Shown here: positions 26,508 through 40,106 of the stretch, one piece after another | How positions within the stretch are numbered: the stretch's first letter is position 1 | How the letters are laid out: each line of letters begins with the position of its first letter | NCBI GenBank assembly: GCA_025093555.1 | Contig: JAIWNF010000009.1 | Coordinates: 833,501 to 897,500 of the forward strand | Reading direction: 5' to 3' | Length of the DNA: 64,000 nt | DNA from: Circinella umbellata | Lineage: Eukaryota; Mucoromycota; Mucoromycetes; Mucorales; Lichtheimiaceae | Program-made: the position numbers and the translations under genes | The notes under the pieces: model-generated | Told to the model about the DNA's origin: nothing | Seen by the model: only the letters and a program-made list of their open reading frames with translations | Databases searched by the model: none

Positions 26508-27566
26508 TAAGTGTGTATGAACAAAAAAATAAAAAAAAAGATGATAAAGGTCTTCTCTTTTTATATGTCCCTAAAAGAAACTTTAAAAGGAGCGGAAGGG
26601 CCACCTATGGCAGCACCCCCCAAAAATCGGAGTAAAAATGAAATAAAAATTACTCACAATTGACAATACAACAAACCTTCCATTTTAGTGAACGTGTGAA
26701 GTTGAAATCATTTTTATTCGCTCAGTTTTTTCATCATAACATCGAGCTATTAGAAAGCATGGGATTTACATCTATTACTACAGTCCATATGCTTCCAGTA
26801 TTTTCTTTGCTTAACCATTTTAATGACCACGTTTCTTAAAAGTACACAAATTATTTGACTGACACTTTTTTACATAATTTTTCCCGGTTAAAGCTTGACG
26901 AGATACTTTCTTAAAAAATTCACACACTATGATTCCGAGGGATTCACTAATGGTTTTTTTTTCAATATCCGCGGTCAAATTTTCTATGAATAACATTCAT
27001 CAACTTTTTTCTTGCCCCCAGGGAGTCATAAGCTTGCTTCTGGCCAATCAGGTATCAATAGAGATAGCTTGACTCACCGGACCAGATTGCGCCATTATTA
27101 TTTTTTTTCGTTTTGACACATAAAAAAAATAATTATCCACAATCTTAAAAAAATTCATCACTGCCGATCTTTTCCTCTCTTTCCAAACCCCCCAAATTGT
27201 TCAATAATGAGTACGAAGATAAAAGAAGGGGCGTGCACGCGTCTATCCGGACCCACTTTTAACTGGATGGGTTGTTATTTTTCCCTTCCCAACTCACCAC
27301 TTTATCCGTAAATCCTAATACGATCATTAAATAAAATATATACAGAAGCGATTGCTTTACGTTTTTTCTGATTTTTTTTTTCAGTAATACAACGGTTATG
27401 CATATGTAAATATATATTTGTATATATAGGGAAAGATTATCTAACCCAAGGAAATAAGTGAGATTGGACAAGGACAAAAGAGTAAAAAGAAGTAAAGAAA
27501 AAAAAAGCAGAATTACGATTTCTTTTTGTAAGGTTGGAGGGGTATATCGAATGTATGAATAATTAA
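26434..27566. other. Intergenic region with TAG-triplet microsatellite
   Basis: Contains a TAG run (about 26470-26507) just upstream of the Ecl1-like gene and an otherwise gene-free stretch up to the AKR1 stop codon. A CCAAT box and its reverse complement occur near 27044 but their use is unknown. Confidence 0.4.
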
Positions 27567-30460
27567 TTAAACATCCATGGATAATTGTGGCTGTGGTGAT
27601 GTTTTTTGAGGATTATTAAGCTGGTGAGTATCATATATTTCAAACCAATTAAACTTTCCATCTTGTCCATCTGACCAAAATTCGATACAGTTTGTCCAGC
27701 AGCCTTGGTCAAAAACATTGCCTCGGCTAATGCCTGGTCTTCGGGATCGCTGTTTGTGTAATGCTCTTGCCCCTGCAAATAGTTGTAAACATGGACAAAA
27801 TCCACTATGTGAATGGCCAGCCCCATGTGCATGACCATGACCATGATTATGGTTATGATGATGTCCTCCTCCTTCTCCTTCTCCTGCAGCACTGGGACCA
27901 TCACTGCCAGCTATTCCACCACCAACTGCCATTTGTGTCATCATACTTGAATCGTTTTGGTTCATGTATGAATACCTATGTGCATTTGCACTTTCATTGG
28001 TTGTAGTGGCAACAGCAATTTGGTATGTTTGTACACATAATAAGCACACAGACCAAGATAATTGTAACGAAACCCAAAATGTCAATGCCATTGTCCATGA
28101 ATCATATGCAAAATAACCACATACAGCTTCACCAAGAAAACATGTTGGACTTTTTTCACCTAACGTAGATGAAGCTTGTGTCGCATAATCTGTAAAAAAA
28201 AACAATAACAAACCCCAGTTTGTTTATTATTTAGATCAGTAAAACAAAACAATACCTTGTACCACGGATATACCACTTTTTTTAAATTTTCCCTATCCAC
28301 TAAAATTTAACAAGGACCTTTATACATACATTCAACAACAAGTACCAGAAATGATACAATGGCAATCACCATGTTATATACAAAAATCATAAACGGTCGA
28401 TGGTTTTGAACACCAATACAATTGAAGATCCAAGGACAATGACTAATATTTTTTTTTGTAAACCATTAATGTACCTTGAAAGAAACGCATATTAATATTA
28501 TTAAGATCATTAATTTCTTTTTCACTTACTGATCAAATCTGGCAACGCATCGATTACAAACTTTACAATGCTTAGATCGCAATGGCTTCTTCGCTAAGCA
28601 TGTCATACAGAAGTGTCGTATATCCAATTTTTGTTCTTCCGCCAATTCAAATACATTAGATTGTTGAGCTACTCGAGATAATTTATTATCGATAAATCCA
28701 GGATCAGCAACGACAGCTCGATAGAAAGCAACCATGGCAACAACAAAACTCGTAATGAAAATGAGATTCGCTAAAAGCATATGTGATGTACCTATATATA
28801 TATTGTAAATCACCATTAATAACTTCACACTGTCACATCTTCACCACTTTGAACATATACACACTAAATCAAGAATATATATTTACCCATAACGATTACA
28901 CGCAACCAAGTAACTATAACCCAAAATGCCGAAGCTTGAAATATGCACGAAAAATAAGGTGTTTTCCATAGTGCATCATGACTTGGTGCTGGAATTAAGT
29001 ATTTAATAATACTAACATGCATTGCGACAAATTGAAGCAAAGCAAACGGTAATCCCACATACCACGGTAAAAGACTAAATGTCTTAAGCGCAGATCCAAG
29101 AGTAATAAAAGGTAAAAAGTAAACAATGGTATTAATCGTTCGCTATGTAGGAAATCGGTTAGTATATAGTACTTTTCCAAACCCTATCCAGCTTTCCTCT
29201 TTTCTGTTCAAATCTCTCTCTCTCTTACACACTTTCTCTTTCTCTTTCTCTTTCTCTCACCTTTGACATTGGACGACCTTTGGAGCCAGGATATCGTCCA
29301 ACTCTTGATTGCATTGTAGGATTCCCTTCAGCCATAACATCAAATTCCAATACGGCTCGATTCCATACTCTTTCCAATTTTTTTTCATGTACAAAATCCA
29401 TAACCGATTTACCCGATTGATCCTTTGCATTTACATCAGCACCATATTCAAACATCTTCCGCACACACATTTTATTGCCTCTTACAACAGCCCAATGTAA
29501 TGGTGTCAATTTTGAATTATCTACAGCCGAAACATTGGCACCAAATCGTAACAATAAATCAGTGGTTAATGCTTCACCTTGATATGCAGCCCACATTAAA
29601 GGTGTGTGTCCTCCTACATTATCTGCTGCATCCACATCCATGTCCAAATACAATAAATACATAACAAGGACAGCATGTGAGGAATGTACAGCGAGGTGAA
29701 GAGCGTTAAATCCTTGACCATCTTTAAGAGAGGGATTAGCACCTTCTTTAATCAAGCGATGAACAGTATATAATTTGCCATTCCTATTTGTTGTTATATT
29801 AAAAAATTATAAGTATTTCATTCATGTTACATCTCCTTTTCCGTTCGTTGCTGTTTACTTTGTCAAATAATAATAATAATACTATTATTAAATATACCTA
29901 GTAGCCCAATGAAGTGCTGTTGCTTGTAAATCGCCACCAGGTTGATCAACAACAGCGCCTCGATCGATCAAATACTTTACACATATATCATGGTTGTTAA
30001 GAGATGCATAATGAAGTGCCGTGACGCCTTGTGAATCCACATCATTGACTGTTGCTTTGTTATTTTCGAGTAAATATTGTATACCATGAAACGATCCCCG
30101 TTGTGCCGCTTCAAAAATCGTCATCGCTTTTTATTTTTATGTATATATTAACGATTATGTCAACGAGACAATGATAAGTTTTGTTTCATTAGAGCTCAGA
30201 TATTCTTCTTGTTCTCCCTCTTGTATACATTTTCACATACACGTTAGTACTCAAAAAATATTGTTCTTACCTTCAGAACTGTCATTTGTTAATTGTGCTG
30301 TAGCTTGATCACCCGACACACCAGTTACCGGTTGTGCAGTAGATGATTTATTGGTTGAAGGAAATTGTGAAACATTATTATCGTCTTTTTCTTCTTGCTG
30401 TTGTTCAGATAACAAAGGTCGCTTATCTTCTCGGTGCTGCTCAGCGTCTGCGTCAGACAT
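27567..30460 (-). CDS. AKR1: Ankyrin-repeat DHHC palmitoyltransferase, Akr1-like
   Basis: Seven exons on the minus strand: 30460-30271, 30126-29898, 29783-29261, 29142-28887, 28791-28530, 28442-28330, 28189-27567; about 731 residues, normal for Akr1. It transfers palmitate to cysteines of client proteins at Golgi/endosomal membranes. After a Gln/Glu-rich head come five to six ankyrin repeats (about 65-300; GVTALHYASLNNHDICVKYL, TPLMWAAYQGEAL, TPLHWAVVRGN). Four or more transmembrane segments surround the Cys-rich domain (HFCMTCLAKKPLRSKHCKVC, CVARFDHHCPWIFNCIG). The catalytic DHHC lies across the exon 5/6 junction at about 485-488. The C-terminal cytosolic tail carries an unusual His/Gly/Asn-rich patch followed by FCPC. 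The start gives MSDADAEQHRE. No break was seen. Confidence 0.93.
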
Positions 30461-33346
30461 GTATTCTTCTTCGTTTTTTTTAAAAAAGAAAGTGAAAAAG
30501 AAGAAAGGTTGAAGAAAGAAAGTGTGTGAGAAAGAGAGAGAGAAAAAAAAAGCCAAGCAAAAAAAAAAAGGGTAAAAGATAATATTAATAATAATTGTTA
30601 TATGAACAGAGTGTGTAGCGGCTAAGCATTCAAAAACCTTAAAATAGCGGTTAAATGGCTCATGCTTTGAATTTTTTAACAGTAAAAATCGCTACTTTAC
30701 AGCTCATATCAAGCTCTTTGGTTTGGTGAGTTCGATAAGTACTATCACTACTACTGCTCGACCCGTATATACTTTTGTTCTTATCATATTACTTTCTGGA
30801 TACGCATATTTTACATAACGATCACCATAGAAAATGCTGAACTGTTTTCACTGGAACATTTGAAGTAAAATACCCTCATAATTGCATGCTAAACAATGCT
30901 CTTATGACTTCAGTTGGGAGTGCAATATAGTCTACAAATGTCTAACGTTACTAATATTCTTATCCCTTTGAACTATGATGACAAACTCTTAAAAATAATG
31001 ATAGGTGTTTTGGAAACGTTAGAACTGGTAGCATTATTGGATGCACCTACTGCCACACACGCGAAAAATATATATTATCTATATACTTACAGTGAACTTT
31101 TCTCATCACTTGGTAGTGCATTACGTACGTACACAGCGGCAATTGTTTAATTTATAAACATACCATATTATACATACTCTCTCTTTACAAACATAGTCTG
31201 GTTTGCTCTCAAAATAAAAGAGTATTTGGTCCGGGTAGTAGTCAGTTTTTTTTGCTGAAAATGGTTTCACATTTGACAACACGATAGGAGGCGTAAATAA
31301 AGGTTCGTACCTCAAAGCTACTACATACTTGATAATAGTGCCGCTGAGAATGCTGAGCCATAAAAACATACCCATCTTATTGAAATACACAATCAGAAAG
31401 GATTAATGGCCAAGAGACATGTGTTATTTTACAGCAGGCGAGAAAGAACAAACATATAATCATTTTTCTTATCAACCAATAAGGTAGCCACCAATTATGT
31501 TGCTAAGCTACTACTAATCTTATTTCAAACTATCTTTCTCCTTCGAAGATCGTTTTTTAAAAGAAAAATGCATTACACAATAACAATGTTTCCTCTTTAT
31601 TGTGAATCGAACGGCATGAATTGTTATATGAGATTGTCAGCTACTTGGCTCAAATACGACTGTAAAATGTACAAAAAGGTTAAACAGTTACTGAGGATAG
31701 CAACCGACGACGTTTAAAGAATAGGCCAAATTATTTACTTAGTGATAGCTCTATCATTTGGTTTACGTAAGCTTTGTATCAACCCTTTATGAGTACGTAA
31801 AGTGGACTGTTAGACAATAGCTTATTTCTCTTCTATTTATGAAAAAAATACAGGACGACTATAAAGTAGATATTTTAAATTTCTTCTGCATTCTTTTTAT
31901 ACACGTTAATATAATTTGAAGAAGTATAAAGAAAAGCTTTCAGTACTGTTATCAAAACCAAATCTAGAAGCTCCAGAATTAGGATTGATGAAGCAATATG
32001 GTTATTGTCTACAAAGAGAGTCCCTGTTAGACGTATTATATATAAAACTAGTAATAGCATTAGAAAACTTAAAGCCACTTTTATTGACTAATAGGATTAT
32101 ACAACTATACCTGTTAAAACATAATGACATACAATGATTGCAACAACCAAGCCTAGTGACATATGCACAAGTCATAACCTTGTGAAACAAGAGATAAAAA
32201 AGCTTTTGATGTATTGAGGATACCGACAGAAGACTCTATGACTTACATCATATAATAGTATTGGTTAAGTTTTTTATAATATCCTATGATCCCTAGCATA
32301 CATATTAAAAAAACCTAATGGATTATTATCTACCACTTATTTCATCTATTAAAAAAACCCGTTACAGAAATTATGCTATATTTATTGCCGTCAAACAGCG
32401 GCTTTAAACAGGCATATATGTTTTCTATTTAAGGTCCGTTTAGACACTCCGAATAAAAAAAAATTTGATATAAAATATGGAGGACTGGGAAAACAAGTGT
32501 TTTTTTCTTCTTTAAAATTTAATGAGGTTCTTTAGCTGGTGTGTGATTTGAATATATGTATATCTTTTATATGTATAGATCGTTTCTGTTCCACATTTTT
32601 TAGTCACTCTAAACCTCAAATAACAATTCATGCTTACAAGACAACGGTTGATGATTTTTTATTCTGATTCTTCTGTTCACTAGTAGGCGTATATTTATCA
32701 TTTTTTTGATTTTAAATATTTTGTATACCTTAATAAAATAATAATAAAAATGAAAAAAAAAAAATTTGCCTCACTCAGAAAAATGTTATATGTTAAAAAG
32801 AAACCTTAAAATATTGAATTTTACAAGTCCGTCTCAACTATCACATTTTTGTTGGACGGGGTACTTCTCATTGCCCCTTCTTTTTTTCTTACAATTTTCC
32901 CTTTCGCGCAAAAAAAAAGACTACTAGGCTTTTCGCTCTTATTACTATCACTTCCGCATAAATATAAAACTATAACCTCCCTTTCTAGGTAATATAAAGG
33001 CTTTATAAAAAAATAAGGCGTTGCTCCTTAATGTGACCACACTTGATATTATAAATAGCACCCCTTTTTGTTTCGTGTGTGAGTGTGGTTGTGTATGCGT
33101 GTATATATTCAGTTGGTTGAGTTGTTGAGGGGGAAGGATGTTTTTATGGTTTGTGGGTTGGGAAGTGGGTGGCGACATTATGACTTACCTTTTCAATTCG
33201 AAATAAAACTGACCTACATTCTATTTTCCCTTTCCCTTTTCTTTTCATTTTTTTTTATTTTACGTGGTGTAATATACATATTATATTTTTAGCTCGCGCA
33301 TCTCTTATTTCTCCTTCTTCTACAATCCCGCCACCATACAGAAATC
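30461..33346. other. Divergent 2.9-kb intergenic region with weak coding relics
   Basis: Separates the starts of AKR1 (-) and SEY1 (+). The open frames at 30914-31150 (+) and 31916-32137 (+; GLMKQYGYCLQRESLL, VIALENLKPLLLTN) look more protein-like than average. They lack splice or domain support and may be remnants of a mobile element. The rest is AT-rich. Promoters of both genes must lie near the ends. Confidence 0.35.
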
Positions 33347-36300
33347 ATGAGCAATAACGACACAACAACCACAACTATAACAAAACAAGATGGTATTAAT
33401 GGCATCAAATCATGGGATGAAGATACTGGTTTGATTCCTCGTCTTCAAATTGTAGACGAAAACCAACTTTTTACGTATGTATCCTTTTATTTGTTTTTAT
33501 TTTTGTCACGTCAGCAGAATGGATAAGACTGACATATTATCACGTGCATTTTCACATTTATCTTTTTTTCGCCTCTTGCTTATTCTGAACCAACTATTAT
33601 ATTATCTTTTATTAGTGAAAATTTACCGAGTTATATGGAAAAATGGTCACTTGCAGAAGCAGGATTTCAATATAATGTTGTAGCTGTCTTCGGTTCACAA
33701 AGCACTGGCAAAAGTAAACGACAAAGGGGAAGGGGGGGGAGCAAGCAAGATCTGTTAGGAAATAGGGATGATGATCATATTGGGAACTGTTTTTTTTTCT
33801 TTGCTAAATTGTATTTAATAATATTATATGCATATGTTAGGTACCTTATTGAATCGATTGTTTGGTACTTCATTCGATGTGATGGATGAAAATCAACGTA
33901 GTCAAACTACTAAAGGTATTTGGATGTCCCGTGGTCGAGGAATGCATGTACTCGTGATGGATGTTGAAGGTACAGATGGTCGAGAACGTGGTGAAGATCA
34001 AGATTTTGAACGTAAATCTGCCTTGTTTTCCATGGCAACAAGCGAAGTTATTATTTTGAATTTGTGGGAACATCAAGTGGGTCTCTATCAAGGTGCAAAT
34101 ATGGGTTTGCTTAAAACTGTTTTTGAAGTCAATCTTCAACTCTTCCAAAATCAAAAAGGGTAAGAAAGTAATCAGAATAATACTTATTTTTAAGCACAAT
34201 AATACATTTAAACATGTATTCTCATACATACATCTATTTTTATTAATATATATAGGAAAGAAAAGACTTTGATCTTGATCGTCATTCGTGATCATGTTGG
34301 TGCTACCCCATTGGAAAATTTAGCCAAAACTATTCAAGCAGATCTCGAAAAAATTTGGGATAGTTTACCCAAGGTAATATATAAATAATAGCCAATTTTC
34401 AAAATATAAGCGGTAAGCTAATATAAATATATATCCATATAGCCCGAAGGCTTGGAGGATTGTAAAATTCATGATTACTTTGATTTCATGTTTACTGGAT
34501 TGCCCCACAAAATCCTTCTTCCTGAAAAATTCGATGAAGAAGTAGCTGTACTTCGTCATCGATTCAATGATCCCAAAAATCCAAACTACGTTTTCCGCCC
34601 TCAATACCACAAGCGTATTCCCGCCGACGGTTACCATGTTTATGCATCAAGTATTTGGGACAAGGTTTTATCCAACAAAGATCTAGATTTGCCAACTCAA
34701 CAAGAACTCTTGGCACAATATCGATGTGATGAAATCTCAAATGTATAAAAATCAATCGATTCATTTTAACTTGTAGAGGCAATAAGAGGGGAAGAAAACA
34801 TATACTAATAAGGGACATTATAATTAATTTTTTTTAGACTGCATTCGAACGATTTACCGAACGGATAACACCATTCAAAACACCTATTCTTGAAAAAGCA
34901 CAAACAATCCCGGATTTAGGCAAACAAATGCAAGAAATCCGAAGTGAAGCATTGGAAGCATTTGATAAAAATGCATCAAGATACCATAAAGGAGTTTATG
35001 AAAAGAAAAGAAAGGAGATGTTGGCTAAATTGAATACACAACTTAATGTATTCTTTGTTGGTCAATTGAAGAATTTACACAAGAAGGCTATCACTATGTT
35101 TGAGGAGAATCTTAAGGTCGAATTGAAAAAACCTTCATACAACTTTGCTGAAATTGTGGATAGCTGCTTAAAGGAAGCAGATAGTCTTTTTATAACTGCT
35201 GCTAAAGGTAAAATAATGCAAACATCTTTTATCTTATTTTTTTTCTAAATATGAAAAAAAAACTTAATATGCATCATTATTAATTACCTTCTTGGTTTAT
35301 TAGACATGGTTCTTGCTGATACAGATTGGTCATATACTCATGAACATAGTCAGCTTGAAGAAGATTTTGCGAAGGTATCCGCACAAGCTCGCGCAGATGA
35401 ATTTAAGAAGATGAGCAAACAATTAGCAGTAAGTTTTTATTCTTACTATTCGAGTATATCTTTTATGGGAATATCTATTAACTAGTCATCTACTTGCAAC
35501 ATTAGAAACAAGTCGAAAATGAGCTTTCAGAACCAGTTTCATTACAATTGAATAATCCCAACGAAAAAATTTGGCACAACATTATCGAAGCTTACAAGGA
35601 AACTGTTGAACATGGACAAAAGACTTTGGTTGATAAGGCGAAGAGTATGTAATCCTTTTTATTTTTACTTGAAAAGCTGGTGATGGTGATGTATATATCA
35701 ATCGGCCCCGAATACAGTTTTTTAATAAGGAAGAAAAAAAATGTAATTATAGGCTTTAATTCATCCGATGACGAATTGGAAGAATCGATACTTGGATTGA
35801 AGCGACAAGCATGGCTTGTATTGCGTAAAAAGGTGGATGAGGAATTGGCAGATAATATGCTTCTTTTGAAATTGCGTTCAAGGTAACACTTTTTCCAAAA
35901 AAAAGATGGATGGACACAAATATTATTATCTATTAACATGTGATTATAAAACATTTGCTCGTATACATAGATTCGAAGAAAAGTTCCGTTATGATGAACA
36001 TGGTCTTCCTCGTGTATGGAAACCTGAAGATGATATTGACAGTTATTTCCGCAAAGCACGAGATGAAGCACTTACATTGATTCCTTTGTTTTCCAAGATT
36101 AACCTGGGTGACGACGAAGGATTTGATATTGAAAGCGACGAAGACTTTGATTTTAAACATTCGTTGACGATTTTGACTGAGGCCAAACAAATTGATATTA
36201 CAAATCGATTCAAGAGAGAATCAGATGCTTTTTATTTGGAAGCAAAACGATCGGTTGTATCAACGACAGCAAAGATACCCAGTTGGCTTTTAGTTGTGCT

Positions 36301-36592
36301 TATTGCATTGGGCTGGAACGAGTTTATGGCCATTCTTAAGAGTCCTATTTATCTTATTTTGTTTGTTTTCTGTATCACATTCGGTTACATTATCTACGCA
36401 TTGAATCTTTGGGGTCCCCTTGAGCGTATCCTTACAACAATATTTGGGGAAGCAACAAAAATGGCCAAAGAACGTATGGTAGAAGGCATGGAAAAAGTTA
36501 AAGAACAACAACATCACTTACAACAAAAACAAAGCAGTAGCGGCGCTGATGCTAATGATAATGTTGAGATGAAATCGTTCAAGGGTGAATAA
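33347..36592 (+). CDS. SEY1: Sey1/RHD3/atlastin-type dynamin-like GTPase for ER membrane fusion
   Basis: Ten exons: 33347-33474, 33616-33713, 33841-34159, 34256-34373, 34443-34742, 34838-35207, 35304-35428, 35506-35644, 35753-35882, 35971-36592; about 782 residues, as expected. It drives homotypic fusion of ER tubules. The GTPase domain has P-loop [11 protein letters not shown] (split by intron 2), the switch region [28 protein letters not shown] as G3, and VIRDHVGA. A long helical bundle follows. Two closely spaced hydrophobic segments (about 680-727; [32 protein letters not shown]) make the hairpin. The short cytosolic tail is amphipathic, Gln/Lys-rich and ends KSFKGE. The start codon follows the short Thr-rich head [10 protein letters not shown] before the conserved [16 protein letters not shown]. 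Confidence 0.96.
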
Positions 36593-37782
36593 ACAATTTT
36601 TTTTTACCTACCCATTAAATAACCTTCATATATACATACATATATAAAAACTGTGTTTGATTATTCAGAGATATATTATACATAAACAACCCTATTCCTC
36701 CTTTTCTTTATTGTCAATATCTTTCATTCTTGTGTATAATATATATATATATTTAAACTTTTTTCATATAAGTAAAACACTTACAAGTTCGCTCGATAAT
36801 TATTCCCAAGCCACATGTTTGATCTTTTTTTGGTAGCCTTGCATTGTATATAGGTAGAAAAGCATATAAATTGTTATAAAGACATAGGTCTATACCTGGA
36901 TACAACAATAATAATCCATACATTTGTTTCACGTCATAATATTACTGTTTAGTATCGGGTTCTACAATCACAGTGCTTGAAAATTTTTCTTGTTTTTCAG
37001 GTTTTAAAATTTTTTTCGTTTTCTTATTAGCTTAATGAAGATATCTTTTCAGATAAAATGACCACGATAAGGTTGTTGCCAATTCCGTCATAACTGTAGA
37101 ACAGCTAAAAGATTACGGCAGGCATAGGAATTTACCGCGTGGGTCATTATAGGTTGAGTACCAAGAAGACCTTTCACCGAACAACCCGAAGGAAGCTCAA
37201 GGCTATACAATCTAATTAGTCCTATAACAATCCGTTCGTCTTACTGTAAAAGAAATAGTTACGCAAATTTAATGTTATGACCCAAATCCCAGAGGATTTA
37301 GTCTCGCGCACTATAACCGACCAGTGTGATAAAGAAAAAAGAAAAACGATTGCTCGTTCATCAACCCATATTTATATTTGTTGAAACTTTGTGACCTGCA
37401 AAAAAAAGTTTTTACCGACATTTTTACAGCTATCCAATCATTTTCGTTGTTTCACCCTTCACAAAACTATTGACCCTCCGTCTCTACTCCCCCTCCTCTT
37501 CATTATCCCTTTAATGGTATCTGAACGTTACGAGATAAAGAAAAAATTCATTATGTTGTTGTCAGGAAAGAATAAACAACAACAGCGAAAGCATTGTCGT
37601 TCCTTTTTATTTTTTAAAAGTAAATAAATATGAAGACTTCAAATGTGTATGTATATATATGTGTGTATTTTTTATTGTATATTATGTGGATGTACGCGTT
37701 GATGTGTATGTGTATCGGACTGTATTATGGCGTTTGGTGTTATGGGAGTTCGGTTACTGGAGGAAAAATAAAAAGCAACTAT
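36593..37782. other. Convergent intergenic region
   Basis: Between the 3' ends of SEY1 and the small mitochondrial-protein gene. No gene seen. A stretch near 37060-37350 is less AT-rich than its surroundings but shows neither tRNA boxes nor an open frame. Confidence 0.4.
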
Positions 37783-38204
37783 CTAGAGAGCAGCTTGTTG
37801 CTTAGCGATTTCTTCAGCACGTTCTCGGTTCTTGAGCAACAAATCCTTCTTGCCCTCAATGAGAGAATTCTGACGATCGATAGCTTGACTGAAAAAGTAA
37901 CCAGCACCACCGAAAACAGCAGCAGCGACAACATGAGTGCTAGGGTCTATAATTTAAAAATATGCATTGTTTTGTTTTATTTTATTTTTGCATTTTAAAG
38001 ATTGTAGGACAAACAACATTGAGTATTCGGATCGTTGTATATATAACATTTTCTCTTTCATTTTTAAAGAAAATCAAAGAATCAATTTAATTCTGTTCAT
38101 TTTAACGTACTGGAGAAAATTGGACGCTTTTGAATACCCAAAGCATATGTACGGACGAGAACACCGAAGGCAGCAAAGCCGGAAACGCTGGTAAGAACGC
38201 TCAT
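37783..38204 (-). CDS. Small mitochondrial inner-membrane protein, possibly a complex I accessory subunit, 85 aa
   Basis: Two exons on the minus strand, 38204-38111 and 37946-37783, joined in phase 1; 85 residues. The protein starts MSVLTSVSGFAAFGVLVRTY, continues GIQKRPIFSNPSTHVV, then has a hydrophobic GAGYFFSQ segment. It ends in a charged helix (RQNSLIEGKKDLLLKNRERA). One N-terminal and one central membrane-type segment plus a charged helix resemble small accessory subunits of fungal NADH:ubiquinone oxidoreductase (the 14-kDa type). I am not certain of the exact subunit, and another respiratory-complex protein is possible. C-ending codons dominate, as in other highly expressed genes here. 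The start is the only ATG before the conserved-looking region. Confidence 0.65.
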
Positions 38205-38578
38205 GTTTAATATATGAATCGAAATGGACTACCGTTTCTTTATTATTTCAAGTAAACAGCTGTTTTGCCTTACTATGAGCCCGAGGAATTTCAACGGAGT
38301 ATCAAAACAATTTTTGATGACGTTTCCTTATCATAACATAGCAGCCATGCCATATAGCTGTAAATTTGTTGCCATGGCAACAAAAAAAGGCAATGTTAAA
38401 TCACTGTTGTCAAGGCAACTATGCTAAACTAATAATTAAACAGTACACGTAGAAAGAATTCCTTTATTATTATTGAGTCCTTTTGGCCAACTTTATAAAT
38501 AATTATAACTTTATTATGTAAAAAAAAACCGTGAACAATAATGTGTAAGTATAATCCAATATTTAAAAAGAAATCTTA
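38205..38578. other. Short intergenic region between two minus-strand genes
   Basis: Holds the promoter of the small mitochondrial-protein gene and the 3' end of the hydratase gene. A repeat of the type GCCATGGCAAC/GTTGCCATGG occurs near 38345-38385. No gene seen. Confidence 0.4.
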
Positions 38579-40106
38579 TTAACGACCCTTAAAAACAGGC
38601 TTTCTCTTTTCTTTGAAAGCACGAAGACCTTCTAATCTATCTTCAGTAGGAATAAGTTGTGCATAATATGCTTGTTCTAATTCAAGTCCGGTGTCACTAA
38701 TTAAATATCCCAACAAAAACAGTTGTAAGTATCTAAATTGACACTTATATCCTTCAATGGAAATTTATTATATATGAATATGAGAACTTACATATCAACT
38801 TGAGCACCCATGTCTACAGCGCTTTTAGCCATCTTGATAGCCAACGGTGCTTGGGGTAAGATTGTCTGTGCAACTTTTACAGCTTTCTGGATTCCACTTG
38901 TTTCATCGACATAGTTGACAACACCTTTATTTATTTTAGAAATATGAATTTAGCTTTTCTGATATATTGATAACTCCTTCTTATATTTTTCATTTTCAAA
39001 AGAAAAAAATTACCATATTCATAAGCTTCCTTGCTACTTAAAACTTTTGCAGTAAAAATTAATTCTTTGCTTTTAGAAGGGCCAATTAGTCGTGGAAGTC
39101 GTTGTGTACCTCCAGCACTAAAAATTTAAAATGTTCGTATGGTGTATGAATAAATCCATTTTTTTTGTTAGATGTCAAATTTGGTCCCTTTCTTCTTACC
39201 CTGGAATAATTGCCAATTTAGTTTCAGGAAGACCAATCTTTGCGCCAGGACCAGCCACACGCATATCACAAGATAAAGCCATTTCTAATCCCCCACCCAA
39301 TGCAGCACCATCAATTGCTGCAATAGTAGGAACAGGCAATGTCTGTTTTTTATGTGTAGATTAGGTATTGACAGATAAGCATGACATATTTCATTTGTCC
39401 TTTGTATACAGCTGCTTAGGGTAGTTGAATAAAAAATAAAACGTATTAAGGGTATTACCTCCAGCTCGCGGTAAGCTTGCCGTAAATTGTATAGAAATTG
39501 AGTAACTTGAGAAGGACTCATGGTAGCTCGTTCCTAGTAAAGAACACAATTTCATTCAGCATAGTTGTCCAAAAAGAACTGAGTGTAATTAGGGCAGTTG
39601 ATGTATGCTCTTTTTTCCTTTTTATCTCTTATTATTGTGACAAATAAAATAGTTACCTTAAGATCAGCACCGGCACAGAATACACCATTGACCAAACTTT
39701 CAATAATCAACACGCGTGGCTGTTCACTAATAATATAGCCATATATGTTGTCAGTAATAATTGAAAACTACCAGTGGTTTAGAAAGAATATCCATGGACT
39801 AATTTTATTCTATAGCCTATTTACAGTACTACGTAAGCTAGATATATTTGTATACCTGCTAAAACGGATCTGAGCCAAAGCATCACGGAATTCACCAAGC
39901 AATTTGACAGAAAGAGCATTACGTGCTGCTGGACGATCAAGTTTAAGAATGGCGATTCCTTCTTGTTCTCCTTTCAAAAGTTCAATATACGCGTCTTTTT
40001 TTGCTCCAGCTTCGGCATGAATGTTACGTAAAAAGATATTTGTAGTATTTCGAGCAGTAAAAATAACGGGCCGTGTTAAAAGACGGGTAGTCGATTGAAG
40101 TAACAT
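38579..40106 (-). CDS. Mitochondrial enoyl-CoA hydratase/isomerase family protein, methylglutaconyl-CoA hydratase (AUH)-like
   Basis: Seven exons on the minus strand: 40106-39856, 39726-39657, 39533-39459, 39342-39200, 39117-39014, 38924-38792, 38696-38579; about 297 residues. The N-terminus is a mitochondrial presequence ([20 protein letters not shown]). The crotonase fold shows [21 protein letters not shown] as the first oxyanion-hole segment, [27 protein letters not shown] as the second, and [24 protein letters not shown] with the catalytic Glu. The GADLKER and [17 protein letters not shown] motifs fit AUH-type hydratases of leucine breakdown better than short-chain enoyl-CoA hydratase; the precise substrate is inferred. 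The C-terminus ([13 protein letters not shown]) is canonical. In leucine catabolism it would hydrate 3-methylglutaconyl-CoA in the matrix. Confidence 0.9.

Noticed and set aside
26263..26604. 113-codon minus-strand open frame
   Set aside because: Poly-Tyr from a TAG-triplet microsatellite; it overlaps the real Ecl1-like gene in another frame.
27020..27100. Possible conserved promoter block (CCAAT and its complement)
   Set aside because: Only short motifs that occur often by chance; nothing ties them to a specific gene.
38205..38430. Plus-strand frame 38224-38427 as a gene
   Set aside because: It lies in the promoter of a minus-strand gene, with no domain or conserved pattern.
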